Made by a program: the position numbers and the translations under genes
From: Acinetobacter terrae
Lineage (GTDB): Bacteria > Pseudomonadota > Gammaproteobacteria > Pseudomonadales > Moraxellaceae
DNA length: 64,000 nucleotides
Assembly (NCBI RefSeq): GCF_013004375.1
Contig: NZ_JABERI010000001.1
Span: 328,160 to 392,159 of the forward strand
Direction: 5' to 3'
Shown here: in pieces, positions 40,610 to 50,546 of the stretch
Numbering within the stretch: position 1 is the stretch's first letter
How the letters are laid out: each line of letters opens with the position of its first letter
The notes under the pieces: generated by a model
Database searches by the model: none
Told to the model about the DNA's origin: nothing
What the model saw: the letters and a program-made list of their open reading frames with translations, nothing else

Positions 40610-41932
40610 ATGCAAAAAGCACAAAAACTTACCTTAGCAGTTTTGATTCAAGCTGCATTAATCTCAACGGCATATGCTAGCGAGCAAAGTGAATCTAAAG
40701 GCTTTGTTGAAGATGCTGAAGGAACTGTTTTATTCCGTACCGGTTATATCAACCGTGACAAGAAAGCACCTGGTGTCAAAGATCAAAGCTCTGCTGCACA
40801 ATCTGCGATCGTCAAGCTCGAGTCTGGTTTTACCAAAGGTGTGGTAGGTTTTGGTGTAAATGCAGTAGGTGATGCTTCATTTAAACTGGGCGAAAACAAA
40901 AATGCGAATAATGGCATGATTCCTAAACATGCACCGACTGCAGAAAACCCAAATGGTGATGCTTATGACCATTGGGCTCGTGGTGGTGCAAGTGTTAAAG
41001 CGCGTGTTTCAAATACGACGGTTGAATACGGTACTCAAGTATTAGATATTCCTGTTCTTGCAAGCAACACTGGCCGTATGGTTCCTGAATATTTCACTGG
41101 TGTACTTGCAACAAGCCATGAAATTGAGAATTTGGAAGTTATTGCGGGTAAATTCACTAAAAACCAATACTCTGATCAAATCAATACTGATGGTGAAAAC
41201 TTAGACCGTGCAGTGGTTTGGGGCGCAAAATACAAATTTAATGATGCTTTGAATGCGTCTTACTATGGCCTAGACAGCAAAAATAAATTAGAGCGTCATT
41301 ATGTAAATGCCAACTATAAACAAGCTTTGGCTAACGACAGCTCGCTCACTTATGACTTCAGTGGTTATCACACTAAATTTGATAAAAATGCATCTACTTA
41401 TTCTGCAACAGGTGAAACTGCGGCTGATTATGCAAACACAGGTATTGCGGGTGTAGAAAAAACCAATAATATTTGGGCAATTTCAGGGACTTATAATACT
41501 GGCGCGCATAACGTAATGTTGGCTTATCAACAAAATACAGGTAATGTTGGTTACGATTATGGCCAAAATGCCGACGGCTACCAAAGCATTTACTTGCCAA
41601 ACTCTTACTTGTCTGACTTCGTCGGCAACCATGAGAAATCAGCACAAGTTCAGTATACCTATGACTTCAGTGCAATGAATGTTCCTGGCTTAACTTGGAC
41701 CACTGCTTATGTTTATGGTTGGGACATTAATGTTGCAGGCAAAACAGGCGAAGGTAAGGAAAATGAATTCTTTAACCAGGTGAAATACACAGTGCAAAGT
41801 GGTTTTGCCAAAGATGCGAGCTTGCGTGTTCGTAACTCAATCTATCGTGCAAATGATGTCTATGATGGCGCTTACATCGGCGACACTAACGAATGGCGTT
41901 TATTCTTGGATATTCCTGTGAAATTATTTTAA
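40610..41932 (+). CDS. OprD-family outer membrane porin
   Basis: The 440-residue product has a signal peptide (STAYA-S), the OprD-type N-terminus with GTVLFRTGYINRD, a domain rich in GKFTKNQ and YWGQ-like motifs, and a beta-barrel ending in PVKLF. OprD/Occ channels take up basic amino acids, aromatic acids or other carboxylates. It belongs to the OccAB type group by length and pattern, but I cannot say which member. A transport substrate gene is not adjacent. Confidence 0.88.
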   Translation: MQKAQKLTLAVLIQAALISTAYASEQSESKGFVEDAEGTVLFRTGYINRDKKAPGVKDQSSAAQSAIVKLESGFTKGVVGFGVNAVGDASFKLGENKNANNGMIPKHAPTAENPNGDAYDHWARGGASVKARVSNTTVEYGTQVLDIPVLASNTGRMVPEYFTGVLATSHEIENLEVIAGKFTKNQYSDQINTDGENLDRAVVWGAKYKFNDALNASYYGLDSKNKLERHYVNANYKQALANDSSLTYDFSGYHTKFDKNASTYSATGETAADYANTGIAGVEKTNNIWAISGTYNTGAHNVMLAYQQNTGNVGYDYGQNADGYQSIYLPNSYLSDFVGNHEKSAQVQYTYDFSAMNVPGLTWTTAYVYGWDINVAGKTGEGKENEFFNQVKYTVQSGFAKDASLRVRNSIYRANDVYDGAYIGDTNEWRLFLDIPVKLF

Positions 41933-41949
41933 TTCACAGTAAGTTCAAG

Positions 41950-41988
41950 AGATAAAAAAACCTGCACAATGTGCAGGTTTTTTTATCT
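41950..41988 (+). terminator. Terminator between the porin and ppa
   Basis: An 18-bp perfect stem AGATAAAAAAACCTGCAC / GTGCAGGTTTTTTTATCT closing AAT. It serves both the plus-strand porin and minus-strand ppa, which converge. Confidence 0.95.
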
Positions 41989-42019
41989 AAGCCTTTCAGG
42001 CTAAATTCGAAACAAACAA

Positions 42020-42556
42020 TTATTTGTTTGCTTCTGCATAAGCTGCAATTGAGCTAAGTACTTCTTGTTTCGCAACATCAGCACCTTCCCAACCACTTAA
42101 CTTAACCCATTTTCCTGGCTCTAAGTCTTTGTAGTGTTGGAAGAAATGTTCAATTTGGCTGATCAATAACGGTGGAAGATCCGTATATTCCTGAATATCT
42201 TTGTAGATTGGAGTCAATTTGTCGTGCGGTACAGCAACCAATTTCGCATCGATACCACCGTCATCTTCCATGTTCAATTTACCGACAGGGCGGCAACGAA
42301 TCACTGAACCTGGTTCAACTGGGTGTGGTGTTACAACCAATACGTCTAATGGATCGCCATCTAAAGACAAGGTATTCGGTACATAACCGTAGTTCGCTGG
42401 GTAGAACATTGCTGTACCCATGAAACGGTCTACAAATAATGCATCAGAATCTTTGTCGATTTCGTATTTGATTGGTGCTGCATTTGCAGGAATTTCAATA
42501 ATGACATAGATGTCGTTTGGTGCATCTTTACCCGCTGGGATATTGCTGTAGCTCAT
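42020..42556 (-). CDS. ppa: Inorganic pyrophosphatase
   Basis: A soluble family I pyrophosphatase of 178 residues, hydrolysing PPi. The signature DGDPLDVLV and the [22 protein letters not shown] segment are complete, with metal-binding aspartates in D-x-D-P-x-D. ATG 42556 (MSYSNIPAG) is preferred to an ORF start 18 bp upstream because it matches known N-termini. It is a single-gene unit. Confidence 0.96.
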   Translation of the reverse strand: MSYSNIPAGKDAPNDIYVIIEIPANAAPIKYEIDKDSDALFVDRFMGTAMFYPANYGYVPNTLSLDGDPLDVLVVTPHPVEPGSVIRCRPVGKLNMEDDGGIDAKLVAVPHDKLTPIYKDIQEYTDLPPLLISQIEHFFQHYKDLEPGKWVKLSGWEGADVAKQEVLSSIAAYAEANK

Positions 42557-42684
42557 AGCATCACTCTTTAACAAGTTAAATCTTATTTAAACCGGCACGA
42601 TTATAACGGTTTTTGAGAATTAAATAACTTTGCGATTATACATCCGCCACAGCAAAATATGTATTTCCACAGATTGATGCAATC

Positions 42685-43083
42685 TTAAGTTAATTTAATG
42701 ACCAGAAGTAATAAGCAAATTGGACAAAGTAAAGACAAGGTCCAAACAATTGTACGCAAAGTTGCCCAATTGGCTAAATAGCAAATGCCGTAAACAATAC
42801 GGAGTACAATATAGGCAATACCAAAGGTCATAATTACAGTTTGAGGAACCACCATATATTCCGCCATTAAAATGGCAGCAATAAACAATGGTAAACTTTC
42901 AAAACTATTTTGCTGTGCCGCATTGGCACGTGCTGCCAAGCCAGTGGTTTTGGCTAAAAAATCGCGCGGGTTTTGGTTATCTCGTCCTTTAAAGCCAGCG
43001 GTTTTTTTTGCAATTACTGTAAAAACGTAAGGCAATAAACATGCAATTAAGATGAGATAGATTATTCCGCTTATGCTTTGCAT
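42685..43083 (-). CDS. MAPEG family membrane protein
   Basis: The 132-residue product has four membrane helices. The central segment ARANAAQQNSFESLPLF matches the MAPEG family motif, in which the conserved Asn/Glu residues shape the glutathione-binding cleft. Bacterial members are of mostly unknown function. It is transcribed alone and diverges from the next membrane protein. Confidence 0.85.
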   Translation of the reverse strand: MQSISGIIYLILIACLLPYVFTVIAKKTAGFKGRDNQNPRDFLAKTTGLAARANAAQQNSFESLPLFIAAILMAEYMVVPQTVIMTFGIAYIVLRIVYGICYLANWATLRTIVWTLSLLCPICLLLLVIKLT

Positions 43084-43189
43084 CTCATTTTTCTCATTAA
43101 GATTTTCTGCCCAATATCATAGCATGGCGTTTCAGTAATAATTTTTGTTAAATTATAATGTTTTTATTAATGAGGAATAAGGATCCAGT

Positions 43190-43570
43190 ATGGTCAACCC
43201 AGATCAACAACAAATGTTTGATGTCCTGGAAAAACAGCGCCAGCATCAACTTAAAGTGGATCGTGTACTCAAAATCGTGTTGCCGATTGTGGGATTTTTA
43301 CTTTCAGTCATGTGTGCAAATCTAAATAGACTGTCTCTTATTTTCACCATTGTCATCTCAATTATCGCACTTTGGAAGGTGGGGATTAAACGTCAAGCAC
43401 TTTGGATATGGACGACAGTCGTTGCACTTTACTGTTTACTGGATAATTTCTACAGCTTTGGTTCATTTGATTTAAAGCGATACGTTTATCAGTTCGGCAG
43501 CATCACGACCTTTGTATGGATTATGGGTATTGGCCGACCTTATATTGATCGCTGGCTGATGAAAGATTAA
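43190..43570 (+). CDS. Small integral membrane protein, unknown
   Basis: The 126-residue product starts with a charged N-terminal helix and has three or four hydrophobic segments (IVLPIVGFLLSVMC, LIFTIVISIIALW, LWIWTTVVALYCL, FVWIMGIG). No motif recognised. It diverges from the MAPEG gene and ends 12 bp before a strong terminator shared with fadD, so it is a monocistronic unit. Confidence 0.7.
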   Translation: MVNPDQQQMFDVLEKQRQHQLKVDRVLKIVLPIVGFLLSVMCANLNRLSLIFTIVISIIALWKVGIKRQALWIWTTVVALYCLLDNFYSFGSFDLKRYVYQFGSITTFVWIMGIGRPYIDRWLMKD

Positions 43571-43582
43571 AAGTTCAAGTAT

Positions 43583-43612
43583 AAAAAAAGCGCCGAAAAC
43601 GGCGCTTTTTTT
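43583..43612. terminator. Bidirectional terminator before fadD
   Basis: AAAAAAAGCGCCG / CGGCGCTTTTTTT with an AAAA loop (13 bp). It separates the convergent membrane protein gene and fadD. Confidence 0.95.
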
Positions 43613-43622
43613 ATTGCAGGGT

Positions 43623-45299
43623 TTATGCTGTTTTACGTAAATCTTTACGTAAGATTTTACCTACGTTTGATTTTGGCAATTCATCCATAAATTCAACATA
43701 ACGCGGGCGTTTATAACCGGTTAAGTTTTCTTTAGCGTAAGCCAGTACTTCTTCAGTGGTTAAAGAAGGATCTTTTTTCACCACGAATAACTTAGGCACT
43801 TCACCTGATTTTTCATCAGGCACACCAATCGCTGCAACTTCCAATACTTTTGGATGTTTAGAAACCACGTCTTCAATTTCAGATGGATAAACATTGAAAC
43901 CAGAAACCAGAATCATGTCTTTCTTACGGTCTACAATTTTAATATAGCCGCGAGCATCCATAATACCGATGTCACCTGTACGGAAGAAACCATTGGTCAT
44001 GACTTGTTCAGTTTCATCTGGACGGTTCCAATAGCCTTTCATGACTTGTGGACCACGAATCGAGATTTCGCCTTGTTCACCAAGTGGCACTTCATTGCCG
44101 TCATCATCAAGAATCGCAACTTCAGTCAGTGGCAACGGAACACCAATCGTGCCGCTGAATTCCATTGATGAAGGTGGGTTTGCAGTCGCAACAGGCGAAG
44201 TTTCGGATAAACCATAACCTTCAATGATGTTAGTGCCGGTAATTTTTTTCCATGCTTCAGCTGTAGAAGCAAGGACAGCCATACCACCACCCATCGCCAT
44301 TTTAAGATTGCTATGGTCGAGTTGTTTAAACTCTTCATTGTTCACCAATGCATTAAACAAAGTGTTTACTGCAGGGAAGAATGACGGACGGTATTTGCGC
44401 AATTCTTTTATTACCGCAGGTAAGTCACGCGGGTTTGGAATCAGAATATTGGCTTGACCTTTATACATGCCGTACATAGCACAAACCATGAACGCAAAAA
44501 TGTGATAAAGCGGCAATGCACAGAAAATGCGGTCATCTTTCGAACCATCTTGTGCACCAAACTTACTTTGGAAAATGCCGTCACACTGCAACATGTTCGC
44601 GACAAGATTGCGATGTGTCAGTTCTGCACCTTTAGAAACGCCCGTAGTACCGCCAGTATATTGCAGTACAGCCGTATCACTTAAAGTCAGGCTTGGACGT
44701 TTGTAGTTGCTCGCATTGACTTTAGACATTGCAGCATTGAACTTAATATGGCCTGGAATATCCCAAGCTGGAATTTGTTTACGTACTGAACGTAAAACAA
44801 AGTTCACCAGCGTACCTTTTAAGGCACCCAACATATCCCCTACAGAAGCTACGACCACATGCTTCACAGGTGTTTTACCAATAATTGCCTGGTAAACAGT
44901 TGCAAAGTTTTCAATAATGACCAGCACTTCAGAGCCAGAGTCATTGAGTTGATGCTCAAGTTCACGCGAGGTATATAGTGGATTCACATTCACTAGAACC
45001 AGACCTGCACGGAATACACCCAATGCAACCACTGGATATTGCAGCACGTTTGGCATCATCACTGCGACGCGAGAACCTTTTGCCAAACCTAAGCTTTGTA
45101 AGTAGGTTGCAAATTTACGGCTTGCTTCTTCTAGTTCATTAAATGTTAATACTTTATCCATAAAGATAAAGGCATCACGTGAACCAAATTTTTGAAAATT
45201 ACGTTCAAAAACATCATTAAGCGAGGTGTTTTCTGGTGGTAATTCTACAGTTTCCGGAATCCCTGTTTTTTGGTATTCAGCCAACCAAATCTTTTCCAT
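43623..45299 (-). CDS. fadD: Long-chain fatty acid-CoA ligase FadD
   Basis: FadD activates long-chain fatty acids at the inner membrane. The 558-residue product has the AMP-binding P-loop TGGTTGVSKG, the YGLSETSP segment, GYWNRPDET, FRTGDIG and the C-terminal lysine motif PKSNVGKILRK. It is 561 in E. coli. A 37-bp dyad (45350-45386) with a PsrA-like core lies 51 bp upstream. parC ends 148 bp further upstream on the same strand. Confidence 0.94.
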   Translation of the reverse strand: MEKIWLAEYQKTGIPETVELPPENTSLNDVFERNFQKFGSRDAFIFMDKVLTFNELEEASRKFATYLQSLGLAKGSRVAVMMPNVLQYPVVALGVFRAGLVLVNVNPLYTSRELEHQLNDSGSEVLVIIENFATVYQAIIGKTPVKHVVVASVGDMLGALKGTLVNFVLRSVRKQIPAWDIPGHIKFNAAMSKVNASNYKRPSLTLSDTAVLQYTGGTTGVSKGAELTHRNLVANMLQCDGIFQSKFGAQDGSKDDRIFCALPLYHIFAFMVCAMYGMYKGQANILIPNPRDLPAVIKELRKYRPSFFPAVNTLFNALVNNEEFKQLDHSNLKMAMGGGMAVLASTAEAWKKITGTNIIEGYGLSETSPVATANPPSSMEFSGTIGVPLPLTEVAILDDDGNEVPLGEQGEISIRGPQVMKGYWNRPDETEQVMTNGFFRTGDIGIMDARGYIKIVDRKKDMILVSGFNVYPSEIEDVVSKHPKVLEVAAIGVPDEKSGEVPKLFVVKKDPSLTTEEVLAYAKENLTGYKRPRYVEFMDELPKSNVGKILRKDLRKTA

Positions 45300-45349
45300 T
45301 ATGCCCTTCTCTCCAATCTGTAATCTTTAGTTTTCAACTGTTTTTTCAA

Positions 45350-45386
45350 TGTTATGCGTCATTATTAAACTTGTTTAGGCATAACA
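45350..45386 (-). promoter_or_regulatory. Dyad in the fadD leader with a PsrA-like core
   Basis: TGTTATGC (45350-45357) and GCATAACA (45379-45386) are perfect 8-bp arms. Inside them lies AAACTTGTTT (45367-45376), which fits the AAAC-N2-GTTT core described for PsrA, a fatty-acid-responsive repressor of Pseudomonas. Position in front of fadD makes it a candidate operator. Confidence 0.35.
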
Positions 45387-45447
45387 CGACATCCATTTAC
45401 ACGAATACGAATCATATATAACGTATTTTGATCAATGGATGCTAGTT

Positions 45448-47667
45448 TTATCTTTGAATGAACAGTTTATTTGCTTTTTGATATCCTCGTGGTAAGAGTT
45501 GACCTTTAGTCGCTCTTTTACCTATATATTTCTGAAGATCATCACCTTTTAGTTTTAATTGCTGCTGTCCCGCAACCACTTGAATTATTTCATTTAAACA
45601 AAGCAATGTCATGGACAAAATTTGCTCTTTCGGTTCAAGTTGTATCAACTTGTTTCCTTTACCTTTGTTCAGGATTGGTAATTCTGACAAATCAATCACC
45701 AATAACCGACCAGCGGTACTCAAGATAGCTAAATGGGTATTGGTATCCACCGTTTGCAATGGTAATGCTTTGGCATCATCAGATATGGTTAAGAAGGCTT
45801 TACCCGCTTTTGCATTGGTATCGAGCTGTTTTGCATTTGATTTAAAGCCGTAGCCTTTAGAGCTCACTGCAATAATTTCCTGCTCATCATCTGCAATCAT
45901 GACTTGAATAAAGCCAATTCCATTTGCTGGAGCAAGTTTGGAGCTTAAAGGCTCACCCAAACCTCGTGCCGATGGCAAACTGTTAATTGAAAGTGCATAA
46001 CTGCGCCCTGTTTCATCCAGCACATACGCACGTTGATTCGACTTACCTGTTGCATGACTTAAGTACTGATCCCCTGCTCGGAAATTCAGGTTTTCAGCAT
46101 CCACCTCATGACCTTTAGCACAACGAATCCAACCCGCTTCAGACAATACTACGGTGACAGGGTCAGCCGGCATTAAATCTTGTTCGCTAATTGCTGCGGC
46201 TTCCGCACGTTGTACGATTGGCGAACGGCGGTCATCACCAAATTTCTTGGCATCATCTTTCAGTTCAGTAATGATCAGATTCTTCAATGATTCCGGATTT
46301 GCCAATTGTTCACGGATAATCTCGGCTCTGGCCTCTAACTCTTCCTGTTCACGGCGAATTTCCATTTCTTCAAGTTTTGCCAAATGACGTAACTTGAGTT
46401 CTAAAATGGCTTCGGCCTGAATTTCATCAATGCCGAAATGTGCGATCAGTTCTACTTTAGGATGATCTTCTTCGCGAATAATGCGGATCACCGTATCCAG
46501 ATCCAGATACGCAATCAAAAGACCGGCCAAGATATGCAGGCGTTTTTCAATTTTATTTAAATGATATTGCAGACGACGGGTCACGGTATTCTTACGGATT
46601 TCAATCCATTCCAGCAAAATCCGACGAATCGATTTCACTTGCGGACGACCATCAGCACCAATCATGTTCATATTGACACGATAGCTCGACTCTAAATCGG
46701 TCGTTGCGAACAAGTGACTCATCACTGCTTCGGCATCAATACGATTTGAACGTAGCACAATCACCAAACGGGTTGGATTTTTATGATCCGATTCATCTCG
46801 AACATCACTCACCAAAGGCAGTTTCTTCGCCTGCATTTGATCTGCAATCTGGCTGATGAGTTTTGAACCTGAAACCTGATACGGTAACTCTGTAATCACG
46901 ATTTCATTTTTTTCTATCGTGTACACTGCACGCATGCGATAACTGCCACGACCTGTGGTTTGAATCTTTAATAAATCTTCAGGTGAGGTAATAATTTCCG
47001 CTTTGGTCGGTAAATCTGGTGCTGGAATATATTCTGCAACTTTTTCATCCGTTAAGTTCGGATTACGAATCAGGGCGATGGTGCCTTTGATCACTTCACG
47101 CAGGTTGTGTGGCGGAATATCGGTTGCCATCCCTACAGCAATACCGGTGGTACCATTCAACAAGATATTCGGAACACGAGCAGGCAAATTGACCGGTTCT
47201 TTCATCGAGCCATCAAAGTTGTCCTGCCAATCACACGTGCCTTGACCAAGTTCAGACAACAGCACTTCACTATAAAGCGAAAGTTTGGCTTCGGTATAAC
47301 GCATTGCAGCGAAGGATTTCGGATCATCGGGTGAACCCCAGTTGCCCTGACCTTCAATAAAAGGATAGCGATAACTAAACGGCTGTGCCATCAATACCAT
47401 CGCTTCATAACACGCAGAGTCACCATGTGGATGATACTTACCGAGTACATCACCTACCGTACGGGCAGATTTTTTCGGCTTACCGCTATGCTTTAAGCCC
47501 AGTTCACTCATCGCATAAACGATACGGCGCTGCACCGGTTTTAAACCATCACTGATATGCGGTAATGCACGATCCATAATCACGTACATGGCATAGTTAA
47601 GGTAAGCTTGTTCAGTAAATTCTGCTACGGAACGATTTTCTGTGGCTTGATGCACAAGGCTGGTCAT
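45448..47667 (-). CDS. parC: DNA topoisomerase IV subunit A (ParC)
   Basis: ParC decatenates chromosomes with ParE. The 739-residue product has the catalytic Tyr124 (AAMRYTE), the helix-turn-helix region [18 protein letters not shown] and a C-terminal beta-propeller. In the quinolone-resistance region Gly82-Asp83-Ser84 and Glu88 are all wild type, so no ParC-based fluoroquinolone resistance is encoded. It ends 148 bp before fadD and begins after a 46-nt hairpin. Confidence 0.96.
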   Translation of the reverse strand: MTSLVHQATENRSVAEFTEQAYLNYAMYVIMDRALPHISDGLKPVQRRIVYAMSELGLKHSGKPKKSARTVGDVLGKYHPHGDSACYEAMVLMAQPFSYRYPFIEGQGNWGSPDDPKSFAAMRYTEAKLSLYSEVLLSELGQGTCDWQDNFDGSMKEPVNLPARVPNILLNGTTGIAVGMATDIPPHNLREVIKGTIALIRNPNLTDEKVAEYIPAPDLPTKAEIITSPEDLLKIQTTGRGSYRMRAVYTIEKNEIVITELPYQVSGSKLISQIADQMQAKKLPLVSDVRDESDHKNPTRLVIVLRSNRIDAEAVMSHLFATTDLESSYRVNMNMIGADGRPQVKSIRRILLEWIEIRKNTVTRRLQYHLNKIEKRLHILAGLLIAYLDLDTVIRIIREEDHPKVELIAHFGIDEIQAEAILELKLRHLAKLEEMEIRREQEELEARAEIIREQLANPESLKNLIITELKDDAKKFGDDRRSPIVQRAEAAAISEQDLMPADPVTVVLSEAGWIRCAKGHEVDAENLNFRAGDQYLSHATGKSNQRAYVLDETGRSYALSINSLPSARGLGEPLSSKLAPANGIGFIQVMIADDEQEIIAVSSKGYGFKSNAKQLDTNAKAGKAFLTISDDAKALPLQTVDTNTHLAILSTAGRLLVIDLSELPILNKGKGNKLIQLEPKEQILSMTLLCLNEIIQVVAGQQQLKLKGDDLQKYIGKRATKGQLLPRGYQKANKLFIQR

Positions 47668-47719
47668 AAAAGCGTGAAATCCTAAATAATTCGTTTTTGT
47701 ATCTACGTTGTTATGCTAA

Positions 47720-47765
47720 GTCGCAGGTGTACTCTATACAAGGGCAGTACTGAACACTCTGCGAC
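47720..47765 (-). promoter_or_regulatory. Imperfect hairpin upstream of parC
   Basis: GTCGCAGGTGT (47720-47730) pairs with ACACTCTGCGAC (47754-47765) with one bulge, an 11-bp stem. There is no T-run on either strand, so it is not an intrinsic terminator. It lies 53 bp before the parC ATG. Confidence 0.4.
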
Positions 47766-47831
47766 AAATTGTGTCTTATGGCCTAAAAATATCCACTTTA
47801 TAATGTTCGATCAACTAAAAAATCAGCAATT

Positions 47832-49151
47832 TTATAAACCCATCGATTCTAAAGTCTTGCCTTTAGTTTCTTCGCCTAATACTAAAACCACCAAAGCTAC
47901 TGCCAGTAATACTGCAGTAAACATCGTAAAGACATGAGTGAAACCATTGTTCATGATCATCATATGGGTGACCACCATCGGTGCCACAATACCACCCATA
48001 CGCCCCACCGCAGATGCCCAACCTGAACCAAAGGCACGAATATTGGTTGGATACTGTTCTGGCGTATAGGTATAAAGCACGCCCCATGCACCCAAGTTAA
48101 AGAAGGACATCAGGCAACCCCAGAACATAATCATGTTCACGGTATCCGCTTGACCAAAGAAATAAGCCGAAACAGCACACATGCCAATAAAGCCTGCCAG
48201 TGTCGCTTTACGCCCCAGTTTTTCCACCAGCCATGCTGCCGCGACATAACCCGGAAGCTGCGCCAAAATCATAATCAGCACATATTCAAAAGACTGCACG
48301 ATGGTATAGCCTTGTTTTACTAACAAACTTGGCAACCAGGTAAAAATACCATAATAAGAATAGACAATACCGAACCAGATCAGCCACAGCATTAAGGTCC
48401 GGCGGGCAAACGGTCCTGTCCAAAGCTGTTTAAAAGAAATATTCTGTTTTTCTGCAACCGGTTTGACTTCAATGTGTTCAATTACTTCCACGCCACATTG
48501 ACGTTCCAGTTTCTGAACCAGAGCATGCGCTTCTTCAATGCGTCCACGGTTAATCAAATACGGAACAGATTCTGGCACTTTTTTTAGAATCATAAACACA
48601 TAAATGGCAGGCAAACCGCCAATTAAAAATGCGATATGCCAACCATAACTTGGAATCACAAAGTAGGAAACCAAAGCGGCAACCAGCCAGCCCAAGCCCC
48701 AAAAACTTTCCAGTAAAACAATAAAACGTCCACGAACTTGCGCAGGAATATATTCACTGACCAAAGTCACGGCAACAGGAAGCTGTCCACCTAAACCTAA
48801 ACCCACGATGAAACGAAACACCAATAACCAGGTTAAATTCGGTGCAAAGGCACATAAAGCAGTGGCAATACTATAGGTCACCAAAGTAATCGCAAATACG
48901 GTACGACGCCCAATACGATCCGCTAATCCGCCAGAGAAAACCGCCCCAATGGCCATACCGACAAAACCGATAGACACCACCCAGCCTTTTTCAGTCGGGG
49001 TCATGTTCCATTCTTCGGCCATGGTGGTCAAAATAAATGCAATCAGACCAGTATCCATTGCATCGAACATCCAGCCAAGTCCGATCACCCATAGCAAAGT
49101 ATAGTGAAACTTACCGATGGGTAAGCGTTGTACACGTGAGACTAAATCCAT
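47832..49151 (-). CDS. MFS transporter, NiaP-like
   Basis: The 439-residue product has 12 membrane helices. The family signatures are clear: GLGWMFDAMDTGL near the N-terminus, the loop 2-3 motif GGLADRIGRR and the sugar-porter type LGLGGQLPV and RGR segments. The N-terminal region most resembles NiaP, a nicotinate carrier in Bacillus and Acinetobacter, and other aromatic-acid:H+ symporters are possible. ATG 49151 follows GAGAT. ATG 49196 in the longer frame is less likely. Confidence 0.75.
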   Translation of the reverse strand: MDLVSRVQRLPIGKFHYTLLWVIGLGWMFDAMDTGLIAFILTTMAEEWNMTPTEKGWVVSIGFVGMAIGAVFSGGLADRIGRRTVFAITLVTYSIATALCAFAPNLTWLLVFRFIVGLGLGGQLPVAVTLVSEYIPAQVRGRFIVLLESFWGLGWLVAALVSYFVIPSYGWHIAFLIGGLPAIYVFMILKKVPESVPYLINRGRIEEAHALVQKLERQCGVEVIEHIEVKPVAEKQNISFKQLWTGPFARRTLMLWLIWFGIVYSYYGIFTWLPSLLVKQGYTIVQSFEYVLIMILAQLPGYVAAAWLVEKLGRKATLAGFIGMCAVSAYFFGQADTVNMIMFWGCLMSFFNLGAWGVLYTYTPEQYPTNIRAFGSGWASAVGRMGGIVAPMVVTHMMIMNNGFTHVFTMFTAVLLAVALVVLVLGEETKGKTLESMGL

Positions 49152-49288
49152 AACAAGATCTCTGATTTTGTGAAAGGATGTATACTGCTTTCCCAACAGG
49201 ATTTATGATTTTGCTGATTTTTATACGCTAATTTGAAGATTATGACCGCTCATTTAGTCGGTCATTTCTCGTTTTTTTGTGCAAATTC

Positions 49289-49933
49289 TTATGAAGCATC
49301 TTTGGAAGATGCCGACTGATCATCATCATCTTTATAAATGAATTTTGGCATTTCTAAACCAAAATAAATGGCGATACAGCGTAAAGAAAAACCGAAAATC
49401 AGGGTCGAAATAACGGTCACTTCCAACGAAAAGCCAATCTCCTGACAGACCCAATAACAGATGACTGACACAAAAGAAATACTGGCATACAGTTCACGGC
49501 GGAACACCAAGGGTACATCGTTACAGAGGATGTCACGCAGAATACCGCCAGACACACCGGTAAGAACACCAGCCACAGCTGAAACCACGAAACCATGTCC
49601 CATTTCCAGTGCAATCTGGCAACCAATCACGGTAAAGCCGATCAGACCCATGGCATCCAGAATCAAGAAGATCGAGCGTAAATGACGCATCCATTTGGCA
49701 ATCAGGATCGTGACAAAGGCAGCAGCGCAGGTCAGCACCAGATATTCAGGATGTTTGACCCAGGTCAGTGGATAATGTCCGAGCAAGACATCTCGAACTG
49801 AACCGCCACCAAGTGCAGTCACACAAGCAATCAGCGTTACCCCAAACCAATCCATACTACGCCGACCAGCGGACAAAGCCCCTGTCATGGCTTCGGCGGT
49901 AATCGCAATAATATAAATCACTAATAGCAACAT
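49289..49933 (-). CDS. Trimeric intracellular cation channel family protein
   Basis: The 214-residue inner membrane protein has seven helices and the UPF0126/YicG duplicated glycine motif: GGGSVRDVLLGHYPL and GGILRDILCNDVP in the two halves. These are prokaryotic TRIC relatives and may conduct monovalent cations. It is not linked to an operon. The C-terminus is short, acidic and Ser-rich (DDDDQSASSKDAS). Confidence 0.85.
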   Translation of the reverse strand: MLLLVIYIIAITAEAMTGALSAGRRSMDWFGVTLIACVTALGGGSVRDVLLGHYPLTWVKHPEYLVLTCAAAFVTILIAKWMRHLRSIFLILDAMGLIGFTVIGCQIALEMGHGFVVSAVAGVLTGVSGGILRDILCNDVPLVFRRELYASISFVSVICYWVCQEIGFSLEVTVISTLIFGFSLRCIAIYFGLEMPKFIYKDDDDQSASSKDAS

Positions 49934-49993
49934 TGCCCTTCTTCCACTGAGGGTAATCGATGCGCGCTATTCTAAGGCAAATTCAGATGAAAT

Positions 49994-50461
49994 TTACAGA
50001 TATTGTGCACAACATTGTTTAAATTTTTTCCCCGATCCACAAACGCAGGATTGCTTCATGGTAATTTGCATCTCTGTGGTCGGATCAAGGAAATACCAAG
50101 CTCCATCATGTAGCACAAAATGTGAAACTTCATGATGAAGCTGAGCCTGTTTGCCATCGTGGTAATGTGCCTTGAATTCTACTTGTGCATGATTTTTATC
50201 TATTTTTTCTTTGGCTTGCACCACTTCAAGCTTAAGCCATTGATTGGATTTACTCCAGTCACGAATAGCAGCCACATCCAAGGCCTGTTGTTGTCCAATG
50301 GCTGTGGTTTTAACAATATAGTCAATCTCATGTTTGGCAAATGCACTATAACGTGAACGCATTAGCTGTTCTGCGGTTTGCGCCTTCACCTGCCCCAAAT
50401 GTAGCGGTTGGCAACAGCTGGCATAAATTCCAAGACCACATGGACAATTGCTTTCTGACAT
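49994..50461 (-). CDS. ychJ: YchJ-like SEC-C motif protein
   Basis: A 155-residue UPF0225/YchJ protein with an N-terminal SEC-C zinc motif CPCGLGIYASCC and a second C-terminal one CVCGSGKKFKQCC. The central segment (SRYSAFAKHEIDYIVKTT) resembles a NTF2-like fold. Function is unknown. ATG 50461 is chosen because the alternative is TTG one codon upstream. Confidence 0.9.
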   Translation of the reverse strand: MSESNCPCGLGIYASCCQPLHLGQVKAQTAEQLMRSRYSAFAKHEIDYIVKTTAIGQQQALDVAAIRDWSKSNQWLKLEVVQAKEKIDKNHAQVEFKAHYHDGKQAQLHHEVSHFVLHDGAWYFLDPTTEMQITMKQSCVCGSGKKFKQCCAQYL

Positions 50462-50477
50462 CAAATTTTCCCAATAA

Positions 50478-50505
50478 AAAATAGCCCGACGATGCGAGCT
50501 ATTTT
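50478..50505 (-). terminator. Terminator after the TerC/CBS gene
   Basis: On the minus strand AAAATAGCTCG pairs with CGGGCTATTTT (11 bp with one G-U), a 6-nt loop, then TTA. It lies 42 bp after the TerC/CBS stop. Confidence 0.8.
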
Positions 50506-50546
50506 AATCAATTATCTTGGTTTAAAGATAATATGCCGTAATTTAG

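Noticed and set aside
45448..47667. Fluoroquinolone resistance mutation in parC
   Set aside because: Ser84 and Glu88 are both wild type.
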